A stretch of 64,000 nucleotides of DNA from Cinnamomum chago (lineage: Eukaryota > Streptophyta > Magnoliopsida > Laurales > Lauraceae): the NCBI GenBank assembly GCA_038049695.1, contig CP142457.1:26922501-26986500 (forward strand). Direction: 5' to 3'. Shown here piece by piece: positions 1 to 11,139 of this stretch (positions are counted from its first letter, which is position 1; every line of letters begins with the position of its first letter). Below the pieces are notes generated by a model. That model was given only the letters and a program-made list of their open reading frames with translations. It had not been told where the DNA came from and ran no database searches. The position numbers were made by a program, and so were the translations under genes.

Positions 1-754
1 TAAAAAGTTTGCGATTAGAAACTTGATCTAAACACATTATTTTTCAATGAAACTTGGGAAAATTAAAGTTTGATCAGTGTATTTTCAAACCCCAGAATTT
101 CAAAGAAAAATAATTTTGGAAAGTTGGTGAACCAGTTGCTCAAACATGCCTGGTCGGACCCACCTGTGTGCAGAATTTCTGCACAGTTTTTTTTTTTTTA
201 GGCCATGTTCATACACTCATATCTCATTCGTTTTAAATCGTTTTTCACTTCTGTTTTTTTTATTTGATTCATGCATCATTGTAGTTCAAAATCCAGCCAT
301 TAAACTCAGTTTTAGGTTGCATTAGATTAGGAAAAATCATGCATAAAAACAGCCCCGCATACTAGTTTTTAAGACTTAGAATTTTCTAACATCTCATGGC
401 ATACATTGCATTACTAACTTTCTAGCTTAGGTTTCTTTTGTTTCTACTTTAGTTTCTTATCTTTTTTTTGTACTTTTTATTCTTCATGTTCTAACTTGTG
501 TGTTCTTTTGTAGCAATTTTACTTTTTTAGTTTAGGATTTTTAGATTTAGGAAGTTTTCTTTTCATTGGATTGTAACTAATTTAATTTTTGGAAAGTATG
601 AATGATGAATGTACTTTTCTAGATTTTAGGCTAAGATCTAGATTTTTAATTTAGACCGGTACAAGTTGAGAAGGAACCTTAGTTTACATTGCTACCTATG
701 GATCGACCTGGTCTCACCAGTTTATTACTACATCGCGGCTCTACACTTGAGCTC
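1..754 (+). mobile_element. Gypsy LTR, 3' part (element runs off the left edge)
   Basis: The stretch 236-754 is repeated almost unchanged at 1391-1912, including the run of short T-rich words and the segment ending in CGCGGCTCTACAC. It is followed within 14 bases by a tRNA-Asp primer-binding site, which marks its right edge as an LTR 3' end. tRNA-Asp priming is typical of the Athila branch and some Tat elements of Ty3/gypsy. The two copies differ at only a few percent of positions by eye, so this is a fairly young fossil. No gene lies in it; the 66-codon open frame near its end is LTR sequence. Confidence 0.7.
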
Positions 755-767
755 ACGATCAAGTCTT

Positions 768-785
768 TGGCGTCGTTGCCGGGGA
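768..785 (+). other. Primer-binding site, tRNA-Asp type
   Basis: TGGCGTCGTTGCCGGGGA matches the complement of the plant tRNA-Asp 3' end at 17 of 18 positions. It lies just after the LTR end, as expected for a retrotransposon minus-strand primer site. Confidence 0.85.
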
Positions 786-1390
786 GCGCCATATAAGGTA
801 ACTTCTCTAACTTTCCTTATTTACATTGTTTTATGGGTGTGCTATTTTTGGCATCTTTTAGATTAGGAGGTGCATGCATGGAATGTTAAACTGCCCTAAA
901 TTGGATTAGGAAAGTGCATGGATTGCTAATTAGAAAGGACACATCATTGAATTTTTTTTAGAAAACTTTTTAAAATTGGCAATTACTTTATTTTTCTCAA
1001 CTTGTTTTAAATCTTTTTAGAAGAAAGTGAACCAAAGTGACCTAATCGTTGCCCTTGATCATCTAGGTGCCGAAGCAAAACCTTGTCTAGAGTGTGGAGA
1101 CAGCTAGACTGTTCTAGGCAAAGGTCCTTCAAATGGGTCCGTTCGTGATCCTACCCTTACATGGGGGCTAAACTGTCCGAGTTGGTTTCATAGGGTCGGG
1201 TTGGTGAACTTAAGTAAACTTTTCAACTTTAGGAATTAACTTAGTTGCTGCTTGTGTAGGCTAGTTTCCTTTCTTTTCTCATTTAAAAAAAACAAAAGAA
1301 AAAAAAATAAGAAGTGATTCCAAAAAAATGGACCAATGGAAATCCACAAACATGAGGAGACCCATATAAAGTGATTCCAAAAAATGGACC
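786..1390 (+). mobile_element. Untranslated leader of the gypsy element
   Basis: No coding sequence. The part around 1060-1170 (a block with CTAGACTGTTCTAGGCAAAGG) recurs on the opposite strand at about 4010-4150, so two related elements lie here in opposite orientation. A short direct repeat (GTGATTCCAAAAAAATGGAC, at about 1314 and 1371) closes the leader just before the second LTR copy. Confidence 0.6.
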
Positions 1391-1912
1391 AATCGTTTTT
1401 CACTTCCGTTTTTTTTTATTTGATTCATGCATCATTGTAGTTCAAAACCCAGCCATTAAACTCAGTTTTACGTTGCATTAGATTAGAAAAAGTCATGCAT
1501 AAAAACAACCCTGCATTCTAGTTTTTAAGACTTAGAATTTTCTAACATCTCATGGCATACATTGCATTACTAACTTTCTAACTTAGGTTTCTTTTGTTTC
1601 TAGTTTAGTTTCTTATTTTTTATTGTACTTTTTATTCTTGATGTTCTAACTTGTGTGTTCTTTTGTAGCAATTTTAGTTTTTTAGTTTCGGATTTTTAGA
1701 TTTAGGAAGTTTTCTTTTCATTGGATTGTAACTAATTTAATTTTTGGAAAGTTTGAATGATGAATGTACTTTTCTAGATTTTAGGCTAAGATCTAGATTT
1801 TTAATTTAGGACATGTACAAGTTGAGAAGGAAACTTAGTTTACATTGCTCCCTGTGGATCGACCTGGTCTCACCAGTTTATTACTACATCGCGGCTCTTC
1901 ACTTGGAGCTCA
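1391..1912 (+). mobile_element. Second copy of the gypsy LTR
   Basis: Direct repeat of 236-754, ending in CTTCACTTGGAGCTCACAATCA. It is not followed by a primer site but by pol sequence, so the order LTR, leader, LTR, pol fragment is not that of a complete element. This is a rearranged or nested fossil. Confidence 0.7.
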
Positions 1913-2590
1913 CAATCACCTGGCTTAGACACCAAAATAGCAGTCCACAAACTCAATCTCCAAAAAGATATCAAGCCTGTCAAACAAGGCCAAAGATGAT
2001 TCCGTCCAGACGTGATGGACAAAATTGAACAAGAAGTTCAAAAACTCAAAAGCGCGTCGGCTTCATCCGTGAGGAACAGCATCCTGAATGGTTGGCTAAC
2101 ATTGTCCCAGTGACAAAGAAAAATGGGCAGATCAGGGTCTGTATTGATTATAGAGACCTAACTGGCGCTTGCCCCAAAGATGAGTTCCCGCTCCCCATAC
2201 CAGAGGTGATGATTGACAACACTTGAGGGTTTGAGTGAATGACATTCGTGGATTCTCTGGCTACAATCAGATAAAGATGCATCCTGAAGATAAAAAACAC
2301 ACATCATTTCGGACCCCATTTGGCGTGTATTGCTACACTGTCATGCCATTTGGTCTGAAAAATGCTGGTGCCACATATCAGAGGGCTCTGATGAAGATAT
2401 TCCAAGATATGCAGTACAAGATGGTTGAATGTTACGTTGATGACCTCACCGTCAAAAGCAGAAGAAAAGAGCAAAATGGTCTATCCTCCTATCACAATTC
2501 GATATCAGATATGTACCACAAAAGGCAATCAAAGGTCAAGCTCTAGCAGATTTCCTCGCAGAGCATCCATTGCCTAAAGATTCTCCACTA
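1913..2590 (+). mobile_element. Ty3/gypsy reverse transcriptase and RNase H fragment (fossil)
   Basis: Translated words belong to gypsy reverse transcriptase: GQIRVCIDYRDL, GFSGYNQIKMHPED, TPFGVYCYTVMPFGLKNAG, and the catalytic-site word CYVDDL near 2434-2451. After about 2515 the words KGQALADFLAEHP match the start of the RNase H region in Tat-lineage elements. The piece is much shorter than a full pol gene and is broken in several places. It reads on the plus strand, as does the LTR pair before it. Product: polymerase region of a dead LTR retrotransposon. Confidence 0.85.
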
Positions 2591-3249
2591 AGTCTTTGCC
2601 TGGACGCGGTCCTTTGCCTGTCGCAGCGAAGCTTTGAATTTTGCGAGTTCGGCTCCCGTTGAGAGGAAGGGTCGACTCGCAGGTGTGAAGGCCTTGGCAG
2701 GTTCTTGCGGAGGCCTTACGATGCACGATTTGATTTTGGGCTTGTATGAGCAAGCCGGCTCGTGCTGAGTTGGTTTTGTTTGGCGGAGGGTAGGCTTCTC
2801 CTCTTTCATGTAAGCAAGAGGGTAGAACCGGTTCTCCTTGAGAGGGGCCAGGTATGCTGGCTTTGCTGATGTTTGTGACCTTCGCTGTTTGGGTGAAGGC
2901 CTTGGAGACCAAGTCTTTGAGCAGACCTGGTTTCTTGCTGGTTGAGGCTTTGCAGGAGCACTACGGGCCTCAGGTTTCTTGATGATCGCCCTTGGTATCA
3001 CTGTAGTGATACGTTGAGGGGCGGTTCTCTGCTTCTTGGCAGGTGCGGTTTCTTCTGCGGGTAGTGGGAATGGTCCCAATGACCCGAAGACAATGGTCCG
3101 GGGAGTAGAGTTTGACCCGGTGTCTTCTGAGTTGCCGAGGGAAATGACGCTTCGGCAGCTGGCAGGGCGCTTGTAAGTGCGCTTGGTTTGTTTGTCTTGG
3201 AGCATGAGCTGGTATTCTCATCAAAGGTGATGGTTAATGAAGCTGCCAT
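2588..3249 (-). mobile_element. Leader/gag-proximal ORF of a minus-strand gypsy element (fossil)
   Basis: A basic, Pro/Lys/Arg-rich reading frame on the minus strand. Its start and the block TIVFGSLGPFPLP resemble the plus-strand ORF at 53517-53848 (TLVFGSVSPFDLKK), and both lie downstream of a CCCGGTGGGACT motif that follows an LTR. I read it as the leader protein or N-terminal gag of the element whose long LTR is at 4880-7584. I do not recognise a precise domain. It is a broken copy. Confidence 0.45.
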
Positions 3250-3654
3250 TGTTAGTTTTTGAAAACTTCTGAAACAAGACCATATCCATTAGTAATCACA
3301 AGAATATAGTGATCATAAATGGAAAATACTATGGTTTCGCCTCTTCAAGTCGCCCGAGGGGACATGGCCCAGCCCAAGCAACATGAGGAAGGCAGAAAAG
3401 CCATAGAGGGCACAATTGTTCTAAACGCAGGTAGGGTCAGCTCAGAATGAGCGTCCCAGTGACTGCTAGAAGCAATTGTGAACCTTAATTCAAATTACCG
3501 AGAAGCAAAGCTCACTCAAGGTAAAATGATATAAGGTTGAGATACAAATGTGTCGGTTGCGAATACAGTAGACCCGAAAGGGCGTACTAGCACCGCTAGG
3601 CACAAATGTTGCAAATCGCATCCTTGGAAAGGACACGAGATGGGATTTTTGAAA

Positions 3655-4700
3655 GGTCAAGATTGGATTCATAGGAGAGAGCAAATGGTATTCCAATCCG
3701 AAAATGAGCTCAACATTTCTGCGAGCTCGAAAGTCCGAAAGGAAGGAACCAGGATTTCTCAAATATGAATCCAAAAGTGACGGAAGTTTTTTTTTTTTGA
3801 AAGTGTCAAGATTGGACTTTATAGAAGAGAGCAAATGGTATTCCAATCCGAAAATGAGTTCAACATTTCTGCGATCTCGAAGTCCGAAAAGGAAAGAACC
3901 AGGATTTCTCAAATATGAATCCAAAAATGACAGAAGTTTTTTTTTTTCTTTTTTTTTGAAGATTTTTTTTTTAAGAGTTCACATAGATCTCCAATTCGAT
4001 CTTATGAAACCTCAGTTGATAGATCAGCCCCCAGGTAAGGGTAGGATTACTTAATGAACCCGTTTGGAGGACCCTTGCCTAGAACAGTCTAGCTGTCTCC
4101 ACACTCTGGACAAGGCTTTTCTTAGATCGACTTTGGTCAAAGAACGCAATTGGTGCAACCTTAGTGGCTTTTTTTTTTGAAAGATTTTTTTTTTATGGAT
4201 TCATAGAAGAGAGCGAATGGTGTTCCATTCCGAAAATGGGTTCAACATTTCTGCGATCCCGAAGTCCGAAAAGGAAGAAACCAAAGTTTCTCAACTTAAA
4301 CCCAAAAGAGGAAAATCTGAAAAAAAAAAATTTAAATCAGATTTTGTTTTTGATTTTTTTTTATGGATTCATAGAAGAGAGCGAATGGTGTTCCATTCCG
4401 AAAATGGGTTCAACATTTCTGCGATCCCGAAGTCCGAAAAGGAAAAAACCAAAGTTTCTCAACTTAAACCCAAAAGAGAAAAATCTGAAATTTTTTTTTT
4501 TAAATCAGATTTTGTTTTTGATTTTTTTTTTTTATGGATTCATAGAAGAGAGCGAATGGTGTTCCATTCCGAAAATGGGTTCAACATTTCTGCGATCCCG
4601 AAGTCCGAAAAGGAAGAAACCAAAGTTTCTCAACTTAAACCCAAAAGAGGAAAATCTGAAAATTTTTTGTAAATCAGATTTTGTTTTTGATTTTTTTTTG
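3655..4700. repeat. Five-copy tandem repeat with 150-171 bp spacing
   Basis: A block with GAGAGCAAATGGTATTCCAA (or GAGAGCGAATGGTGTTCCAT) followed by CTGCGATCTCGAAGTCCGAA starts near 3660, 3810, 4190, 4360 and 4530. The first two copies are 150 bp apart and the last three 168-171 bp apart, with long T-runs between copies. A 200-bp leader segment (about 3960-4160) splits the array 2+3. The array stays open in two frames, which yields apparent ORFs with three near-identical segments; I do not take these as genes. Tandem arrays near LTRs are known in Tat/Ogre elements. Confidence 0.85.
4010..4150 (-). mobile_element. Inverted copy of the gypsy leader segment
   Basis: Reverse-complement match to about 1060-1170, including CTAGAACAGTCTAGCTGTCT and the TAAGGGTAGGATTAC segment. 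It sits inside the tandem array and supports a minus-strand element here. Confidence 0.7.
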
Positions 4701-4879
4701 AGAAAAATTTTTTTTAGAAACAAGAAAGACTGGAAATAAACTCAAAAGAAGAAATTTCCAAGAATCCCATCTCATGTGTTCTTTTTTTTAGATGCAAGAT
4801 CCAACATAGGCCACCAACTAAAAAGGAGCCAAAAGGAATCTAAGCACATGTTCATCAAATGAACGAGTCCCACCGGGTA

Positions 4880-7584
4880 TGCCAGCTTGATGGTCCCGGC
4901 TTTTGTCTTTTTCCAAAGCTGCCTCCGCCCCGGGGCTGACGGGGTATGGTGGAGGGAAAAAGGAAAAGCGGGCATCAGTTTTTTTGTACGGGTATGCCAA
5001 TTTCTCTTTAATACTTGGAATTTAGAAATGGTGATCCGGAGATTCACCTTCACAAGTAAAAAGGGAAATGAAACTTTTTTCTAGTTTTCCATTGCATACA
5101 TATTTTAATAAAAGAGACAGTTTTGTTTGAATGCCTCGAAAGGCTTTTTTGTGCCGTAGAAGGCGGTTTGGTGCCGTTGGAGGCGATTTTGCCATGAAAG
5201 GCGATTTACAAATCTTATCAATAATGAAAGACAAGAGATGTGATTTTTTTGTCTCTTTAGAAAAAATACAATTTACAACAGAAAAGTAAGAAAAAGGAAT
5301 CTAACTTCTCATGCGATTGTGGGAGGGCTCGTTCAGATCGATGGTCGCGAGTCATGTATGGGCTCCGCCATCGTCCTTCAGATGAGAACATAGTGCTTGA
5401 TTTCTTGGCTTGGCTCCAACCTCAGATTTTTAGAGGATAAGGACCAAGATAAGGTCCTATATCCGGTAAAAAACTGAGTAGACGGGCTGAAAAGCCGCAT
5501 CTAGCCATGTTGGATAGAAGGAGAGGTGGTCTTTGGGGGGGTGGCCCCCCAAGGGGCTTCAATCACCTTGTTGAACTTGTTGCAGCAGAGTTTTCTTGAA
5601 GGAGCAGGGTTGTAGAGATTTCTCCAAGGATTTTTGAATGATTTTCTGACGATTTTTCCGGCTCTGTGGCGATTTTCTGGCGATTTTTCCGGATCTGTGG
5701 CGATTTTCTGGCGATTTTTCCGGATCCTTCTGATTTTTCTGTGTGTCTCCCCCCTGGAATGCTTGGAGAGGACTCCTATTTATAGGCCTTTTGGTAGCCT
5801 TTAGGAGTGATTTATGAGCCTTTATGGTAATAAAGCTCATTAAGGGAGGAGTTACAAGTTTAATTGCTTTTTGTTTTGTAACTCCTGACTCTTGGATTTC
5901 ATTGGCCGGAGGAGAGTCATGGGCATTTAATCGCCTTTAATCTCCATTATGTTAGGAGTTTCATGGCTTGAATGCCATGATTGCTTGGACTTGTAACTCC
6001 TGAACGGAGGCTTCTGATTGGGCCGTTCAAGATAATGGGTTAATGACCGCATTAACTTGCCATAAACGGGCCAATTGATTGCACTAAGTGGCCACCTTGG
6101 TAGCTGAAGAGTCGCGGGCCATGTTGCGTCTCTTGGAATTCCCTTTGCGATGATCATCGATGGATCCTTATGTAAATCAACATCAGATGATCATGTAGTT
6201 TCAGACATTGGTTGATACCAGCGGGCCGGCAGCATCTGTCCAGTCGATTTCGCGATCGGGCGGGCAGAAAGTGCACTTTTTGGTTGTTCAGCTGGCGATC
6301 AACGAAGTTTTTGAAGTTCTTGGAAGGATTCCTGTGATCTTGGCGAATATCGGCGAATTTGGAGCCTCAAAAGTCTGAATCTGGAAAAATCACAGGGACA
6401 GAACAACTCGTCTCGCGAAAACGGACGAAACGGGGGGTCCCGGGGCGAAATCGGCGCCCCGGACCTCCCAGGGTCGCCGGCCCCATGGTCGCCGGCGACC
6501 ATGGCCCAGGGTCGCAGGCCTGGCCCAGGGTCGCGGGGCTCTGCGACCCTGGGGGGAAAATTGCTTCCCGGGGCCCGTTTCTGGCCGTTTTTCGTCGTTT
6601 TTCGCTTCCGTTTTTTTTTGTTTGTTTTCTATGACATTTCTCCACATTTTTGGCTTGATTTCCCTCTGAAAAACATGATGAGAATCCTTGCAAATTGGTT
6701 TGCAAAGTTTCTGATTTTCCGGGAAAAGCCGAGCGCAGAACTGCTGATTTTCCGCCAGAAGCTGAAACAGGGTCAAACGATGTCGGAATGACCTGAAATT
6801 TGAGGTGAAGCTTCTTGAGCATTAAATAAGACCAACCATGGGCTTTTGTTTGAGTTTTGAAGCCGTTTGGGGTCATGCAAATGCTTGCCTTTGATTTCAC
6901 CGCGACGGAAATGCCGAACTTTGACTTTCGGTCAAACGATGTCCGATTGACCTGAAATTCGACGTGTGACTCCCTCATCAGTAGTTAAGACCAACCATAG
7001 GCTTTCATTTGAGTTTTGAAGCCATTTGGGGTCATGCAAATGCTTGCCTTTGATTTCACTGCGAGGGAAATGCCGAACTTTGACTTTCGGTCAAACGATG
7101 TCCGATTGACCTGAAATTCGACGTGTGACTCCCTCATCAGTAGTTAAGACCAACCATAGGCTTTCGTTTGAGTTTTGAAGCCATTTGGGGTCATGCAAAC
7201 GCTCGCCTTTATTTCACCGTGAGGGAAATGCCGAGCTTTGACTTTCGGTCAAACGATGTCCGATTGACCTGAAATTTGATGGGGAGCCTATTGGAGTTAT
7301 TTTGAGATGATCCACGAGCTCCGAATTGGGTGCCATGGTCCCGGGGTGCTCAGCTGCCGGGAGCTGCTGCTTAGCTGTTTGGAGAAGTGAAGCTAGGCCA
7401 AATGATATCGAAATGACCCGAAACTTCATGTGTACCTCTCTTTTGGTTCTTTTGAGTGACCTTGCAGTTTTTGTTTGATTCTGACAAGATCTGATGCTAG
7501 AAGTGGCGCCTGCCTATTTTGGTAGGATGCGGCTCCGTGTAGCTTTTGGTGTGAAGAGGCAAAGTGACATTTTTGGTGTCAACA
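4880..7584 (-). mobile_element. Long gypsy LTR, minus orientation (LTR1)
   Basis: The right edge reads GGTGTCAACA, the reverse of an LTR start TGTTGACACC, ending at 7584. The whole block matches 32552-35030 on the other strand, in the same order: repeats of the type GTCAAACGATGTCCGATTGACC (6770-7290), a GC-rich segment with GGTCGCCGGCGACC (6470-6540), the AAGCGGGCATC segment and the GTACGGGTATGCC end. About 2.7 kb long and strongly diverged from the other copy, so old. Three 120-130-bp internal direct repeats lie at about 6770-7280. GTAAC at 7585-7589 may be half of a target duplication. Confidence 0.75.
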
Positions 7585-9398
7585 GTAACGTTGTTTAATT
7601 TGAAAGCGAAAGGTGGTGGGACTGACACAAGTTTTACGAATTTGTTGAAAGCCTTAGGAGAGATGCTTCCAGAAGGTAATTTGATGCCTTCTAGCATGCA
7701 CGCAGTTAGAAAGACATTGTCAATTTATGGGATGAAATATGAAAAAATCCATGCTTGTCCCAATGACTGTTTACTTTACAGGGGTGATGAAAATAAGAAT
7801 AGAACTACTTGTCCAACTTGTAGAGTATCAAGATACAAGGAAAATAAAAATGGGACCGACCAAACTAAAGGTGTTCCGGCTAAAGTTTTGTGGTACTTTC
7901 CACCTATTGCAAGATTTAAAAAGATGTTTCAATCTGCGGAAACAGCGAAGTCATTGACATGGCATGCCAATGAGCGATTGGTGGATGAAAAACTACGTCA
8001 TCCAGCAGACGCTCAAGCTTGGAAGTTGGTAGACAAGAGGTGGCCTGAGTTTGGTGCTGAATCGAGAAATCTCCGACTTGCACTTTCAGCGGACGGAGTC
8101 AACCCATATAATAATCTTAGCAGCAAGTACAATTTATGGCCTGTGATGTTGGTAACTTACAACCTCCCACCTTGGCTCTACATGAAGAGAAAGTTCATGA
8201 TGTTGACAATGCTGATATCAGGTCCAAAACAACCTGGAAAAAACATTGACGTTTATTTAGCTCCCTTAATTGATGATTTAATTACTTTATGGAATTCAGG
8301 GGTAGAGGTTTTTGATGCCTACAAGCAGGAGTCATTTCTACTGAGAGCCGTATTGCTATGGACGATCAACGATCTTCCAGCCTATGGTAATCTTTCTGGG
8401 TGTACTGTTAAAGGCTACTTTGCTTGTCCAGTTTGTGCTGAAGAGACATCTTCGTGTAGGTTGAAACATTGTGGAAAAATGTATACACATCCACTAGAAG
8501 ATTTCTATCTCGGCATCATCCATATCGGAAGCAACAAAAGGCCTTTAACGGTAAGAAGGAGTTGAGGGAGGCACCTGAACGATTGAATGGGCAGCAAGTA
8601 CGAAGCAAAGTTGAAGGGATCAAAGTCTCATGGGGGAAAGAGAAGTCAACACAAGAAGTTAATAAAGGAGATAATGGTGTTATGAAATGCTGGAACAAGA
8701 AATCCATCTTTTTTGATCTTCCGTATTGGGAGTACTCACCTCTCCCACATAACTTAGATGTCATGCACATCGAGAAGAATGTATGCGATAGTGTGATTGG
8801 TACTCTACTCAACATTCCAAATAAGACAAAGGACCACCTTAAGAGTCGTCTTGACCTGCAGGAGATGGGTTTAAGGATGGAGTTGGCCCCAAAGGTTGGT
8901 GAGAAGCGAACATACTTACCCCCGGCATGTTACACATTATCTAAAGTTGAAAAAACTAGAGTATGCAAAACCTTGCACGAGTTGAAAGTCCCCGAAGGAT
9001 ACTCTTCAAATTTCAAGCCCCTTGTTTCAATGCAAGATCTGAAATTGCATGGCTTGAAGTCACATGACTGTCACATGTTGATGCAGCAACTACTTCCTGT
9101 GGCAATACGATCTGTCTTGCCAAGCCATGTGATGTCTTCTGGAAATTCAAATATCAAACTTGTCTTCTGGAAAGCCGAGAAGGTTAATTCCGAACCCAGA
9201 TTGGGAGTATGTGACGGTAAGCATGCCTATTTATGCAATGAAGATGCAAGGTTTGTTACTCTTACCATTTGTCTATATGACATTTGTCCACAGTGCCCAC
9301 AACAAGGAGATGGAATTGTATGTGGTTATTACGTGATGAGTTTTATGCGACACTTTTTTATTGATGCCGGTCAATCACTCAAACGCAAGGTGAAATAA
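7585..9398 (+). pseudogene. TNP2-like CACTA transposase, joined to a ULP1-like protease tail
   Basis: Two overlapping plus-strand frames (7564-8565 and 8469-9398) read as one protein if a shift near 8475-8490 is allowed. The first carries the Transposase_21 core: LALSADGVNPYNN, then INDLPAYGNLSGC and a Cys-rich ACPVCAEE knuckle. The second continues with FLSRHHPYRKQ, LPHNLDVMHIEKN and HGLKSHDCHMLMQQLLP, all hallmarks of En/Spm TNP2. After about 9130 it changes abruptly to CPQQGDGIVCGYYVM, the catalytic-Cys region of C48/ULP1 proteases, which many plant CACTA elements encode as a separate or fused gene. The 5' part, including the Transposase-associated domain, is missing because LTR1 is inserted there. 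Role when intact: cutting and joining of transposon ends. Not functional as seen. Confidence 0.85.
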
Positions 9399-9802
9399 AT
9401 AGTTATACACAAATAAATAAATATATTTTTTTTGCTCAATAATTAAAAGTTCAATTAAAAAGAAAGAGAAAAACAAAAGAATGGGATGGAAGTTTAATTA
9501 CACTAGCTAGTTTTCTTACACAAAAGAATGAGTAAAAGTTCCTTAGCTAGTTTTCTTACACTAATGACTACACTAACTTGCTTTTTCTCGAAACAGGTTA
9601 AGGAGTTAGCCAGCATAAAGACATACACCACCAAAGAAATAGATAAGATCTGACTCGAGTTTATCGACTTCATCCAAGGATTTCTTCCTTTATAAAGGTA
9701 TACCTAGGAGTTCAATTTGTATAGTTGAGAAGATTTCATAGTAAGGCTTAGTGACGATACACTTAATTTAATGTGCATTTCAGTTTTTAGGCTTAGTGAC
9801 TA
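9399..9802 (+). other. 3' remnant of the E protease region, AT-rich
   Basis: AT-rich DNA with the weak coding echo VKELASIKTYTTKEIDK at about 9597-9650, which could be the last exon of the ULP1-like protease. CTA at 9800-9802 is the left target duplication of element A. Confidence 0.4.
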
Positions 9803-9819
9803 CACTACAACAAAAAGCA

Positions 9820-10400
9820 CTTTCACCGACGTTTTTTAGCGACATTTCTATAAGTACGTCGGTAAAGGGTGACATTTACCGACGTAATTAATATCGTCGC
9901 AAAAAGTAACTAATTTACCGACGTTTCTTAAAAAACGTCGCCAACAGTCAGCTTTTTACCGACGTTTTTCAACAAAACGTCGGTAAAAATTGTTTTTCCC
10001 GACGTTTTTAATTTCGTCGTTAAAAAGATGACTTCTAACTTTTTATTTTAAAAAAAAGTGATAAAATTTTTACCGACGTTTTAAATACGTCGGTAAAAAT
10101 CATTGTTACAGAAGTTTTTATTAAGAACGTCGGTAAAAAATATTTTTACCGACGTTTTTATTTTCGTCGGTAAATTCTTCCGTTTTAACTTTTTTAAAAA
10201 TAAAAAAAATAATTTAGTTTTTTGCGACGTTTTTAAAACGTCGGTAAAAATCAAATTTACCGACGTTTTTATTAAAAACGTCGGTAAAAATCAATTTTAC
10301 CGACGTTCATTTTTTCGTCGGTAAAGTTTTCAGTTTTAACTTTTTTAGAAATAAAAAAAAACTTAATTTGTGGCGACGTTTTTATTCCGTCGGTAAAATT
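9820..10400. repeat. Left subterminal repeats of element A
   Basis: More than fifteen occurrences of ACCGACG or CGTCGGTAAA, mostly as inverted pairs such as ACCGACGTTTT...AACGTCGGTAAA that can fold into short hairpins. In En/Spm such motifs bind the TNPA-type protein. Confidence 0.9.
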
Positions 10401-10429
10401 TAAAGTAATGTTGGTGAAGTACCGTTTTT

Positions 10430-10739
10430 CCCTCTCCCGCCACCGAACCCTCTTTTCCCCTCTTTTTCCCTCACTCTCTTTTCCCTCCTCTCTCTCTGCT
10501 CTCTGCGATCTGCTCGCTGTCTCTCACTCGTTCACTCTCGCTCCCTCACTCGATCTCTTTGCGTTGTCTCTCTCTCACTCGCCCACTCTCGCTCCCTCAC
10601 TCGATCTCTCTACTCTATCTCTCTCTCACTCTCTCTCTCTCGCTCGCTCTCTGTCGGTGGAGCCCTCTGCTCTCTCTCGCTCTGCTCTGTCTCTCTCGCT
10701 CTGCTCTCTCTCTCTCTCTCGCTTGCTCTTTCTCGCTCT

Positions 10740-10778
<39 letters not shown>

Positions 10779-11110
10779 CTGCTCTGTCTCTCTCTCTCTC
10801 TATCGCTCTCGCTCTCTCGATCTGCACATTATCTCTCTCTCTCGCTCTCGATCTGCTCTATCTCTCTCTCTCTCTCGCTCTGCTCTGTCTCTCTCTCTCT
10901 CGCTCGCTCTGTCTCTCTCTCCCTCGCTCTCGCTCTCTCGACGCTTCAATTTGTCTTTCTCTCTCGCGGCTGCCACTGCTCGGAGATCTCTGCCATTTCT
11001 GTCTCTGCGGGGAGGAAAGCCCTAAGTCGATTGAAAGGAAAGAAGAAAACGAGGGGAAGAAAACGAAGAAGAAGAAGAGAAGAAATCGGACGAGTCTATA
11101 GGACACCATC
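10430..11110 (+). promoter_or_regulatory. CT-rich 5' leader of element A with (TC)n microsatellite
   Basis: From 10480 to 10960 the plus strand is almost pure CT dinucleotide with TCGCT variants, followed by a purine-rich GAAGAAGAAGAG stretch (11030-11095) and CTCGACTGAGgtaccc, which looks like an exon end with a GT donor near 11138. This is the composition of a plant 5' UTR with a first intron. The long Ser/Leu-rich frames here are a product of the microsatellite, not proteins. Confidence 0.55.
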
Positions 11111-11139
11111 GCCATCGCCATACCACTCTCGACTGAGGT

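Noticed and set aside
4164-4739. 191-codon frame with three copies of FLRSRSPKRK
   Set aside because: It is the tandem repeat read in frame, with homopolymer T and A runs; the other frame is open as well.
6367-6978. 203-codon minus-strand frame and overlapping plus frames
   Set aside because: Lies in the GC-rich core of LTR1; the matching parts of LTR2 and LTR3 do not keep the frame.
10408-11101. Two long Ser/Leu-rich open frames of 180-205 codons
   Set aside because: They are translations of a (TC)n microsatellite in overlapping frames; no domain, and the region has the make-up of a 5' UTR.
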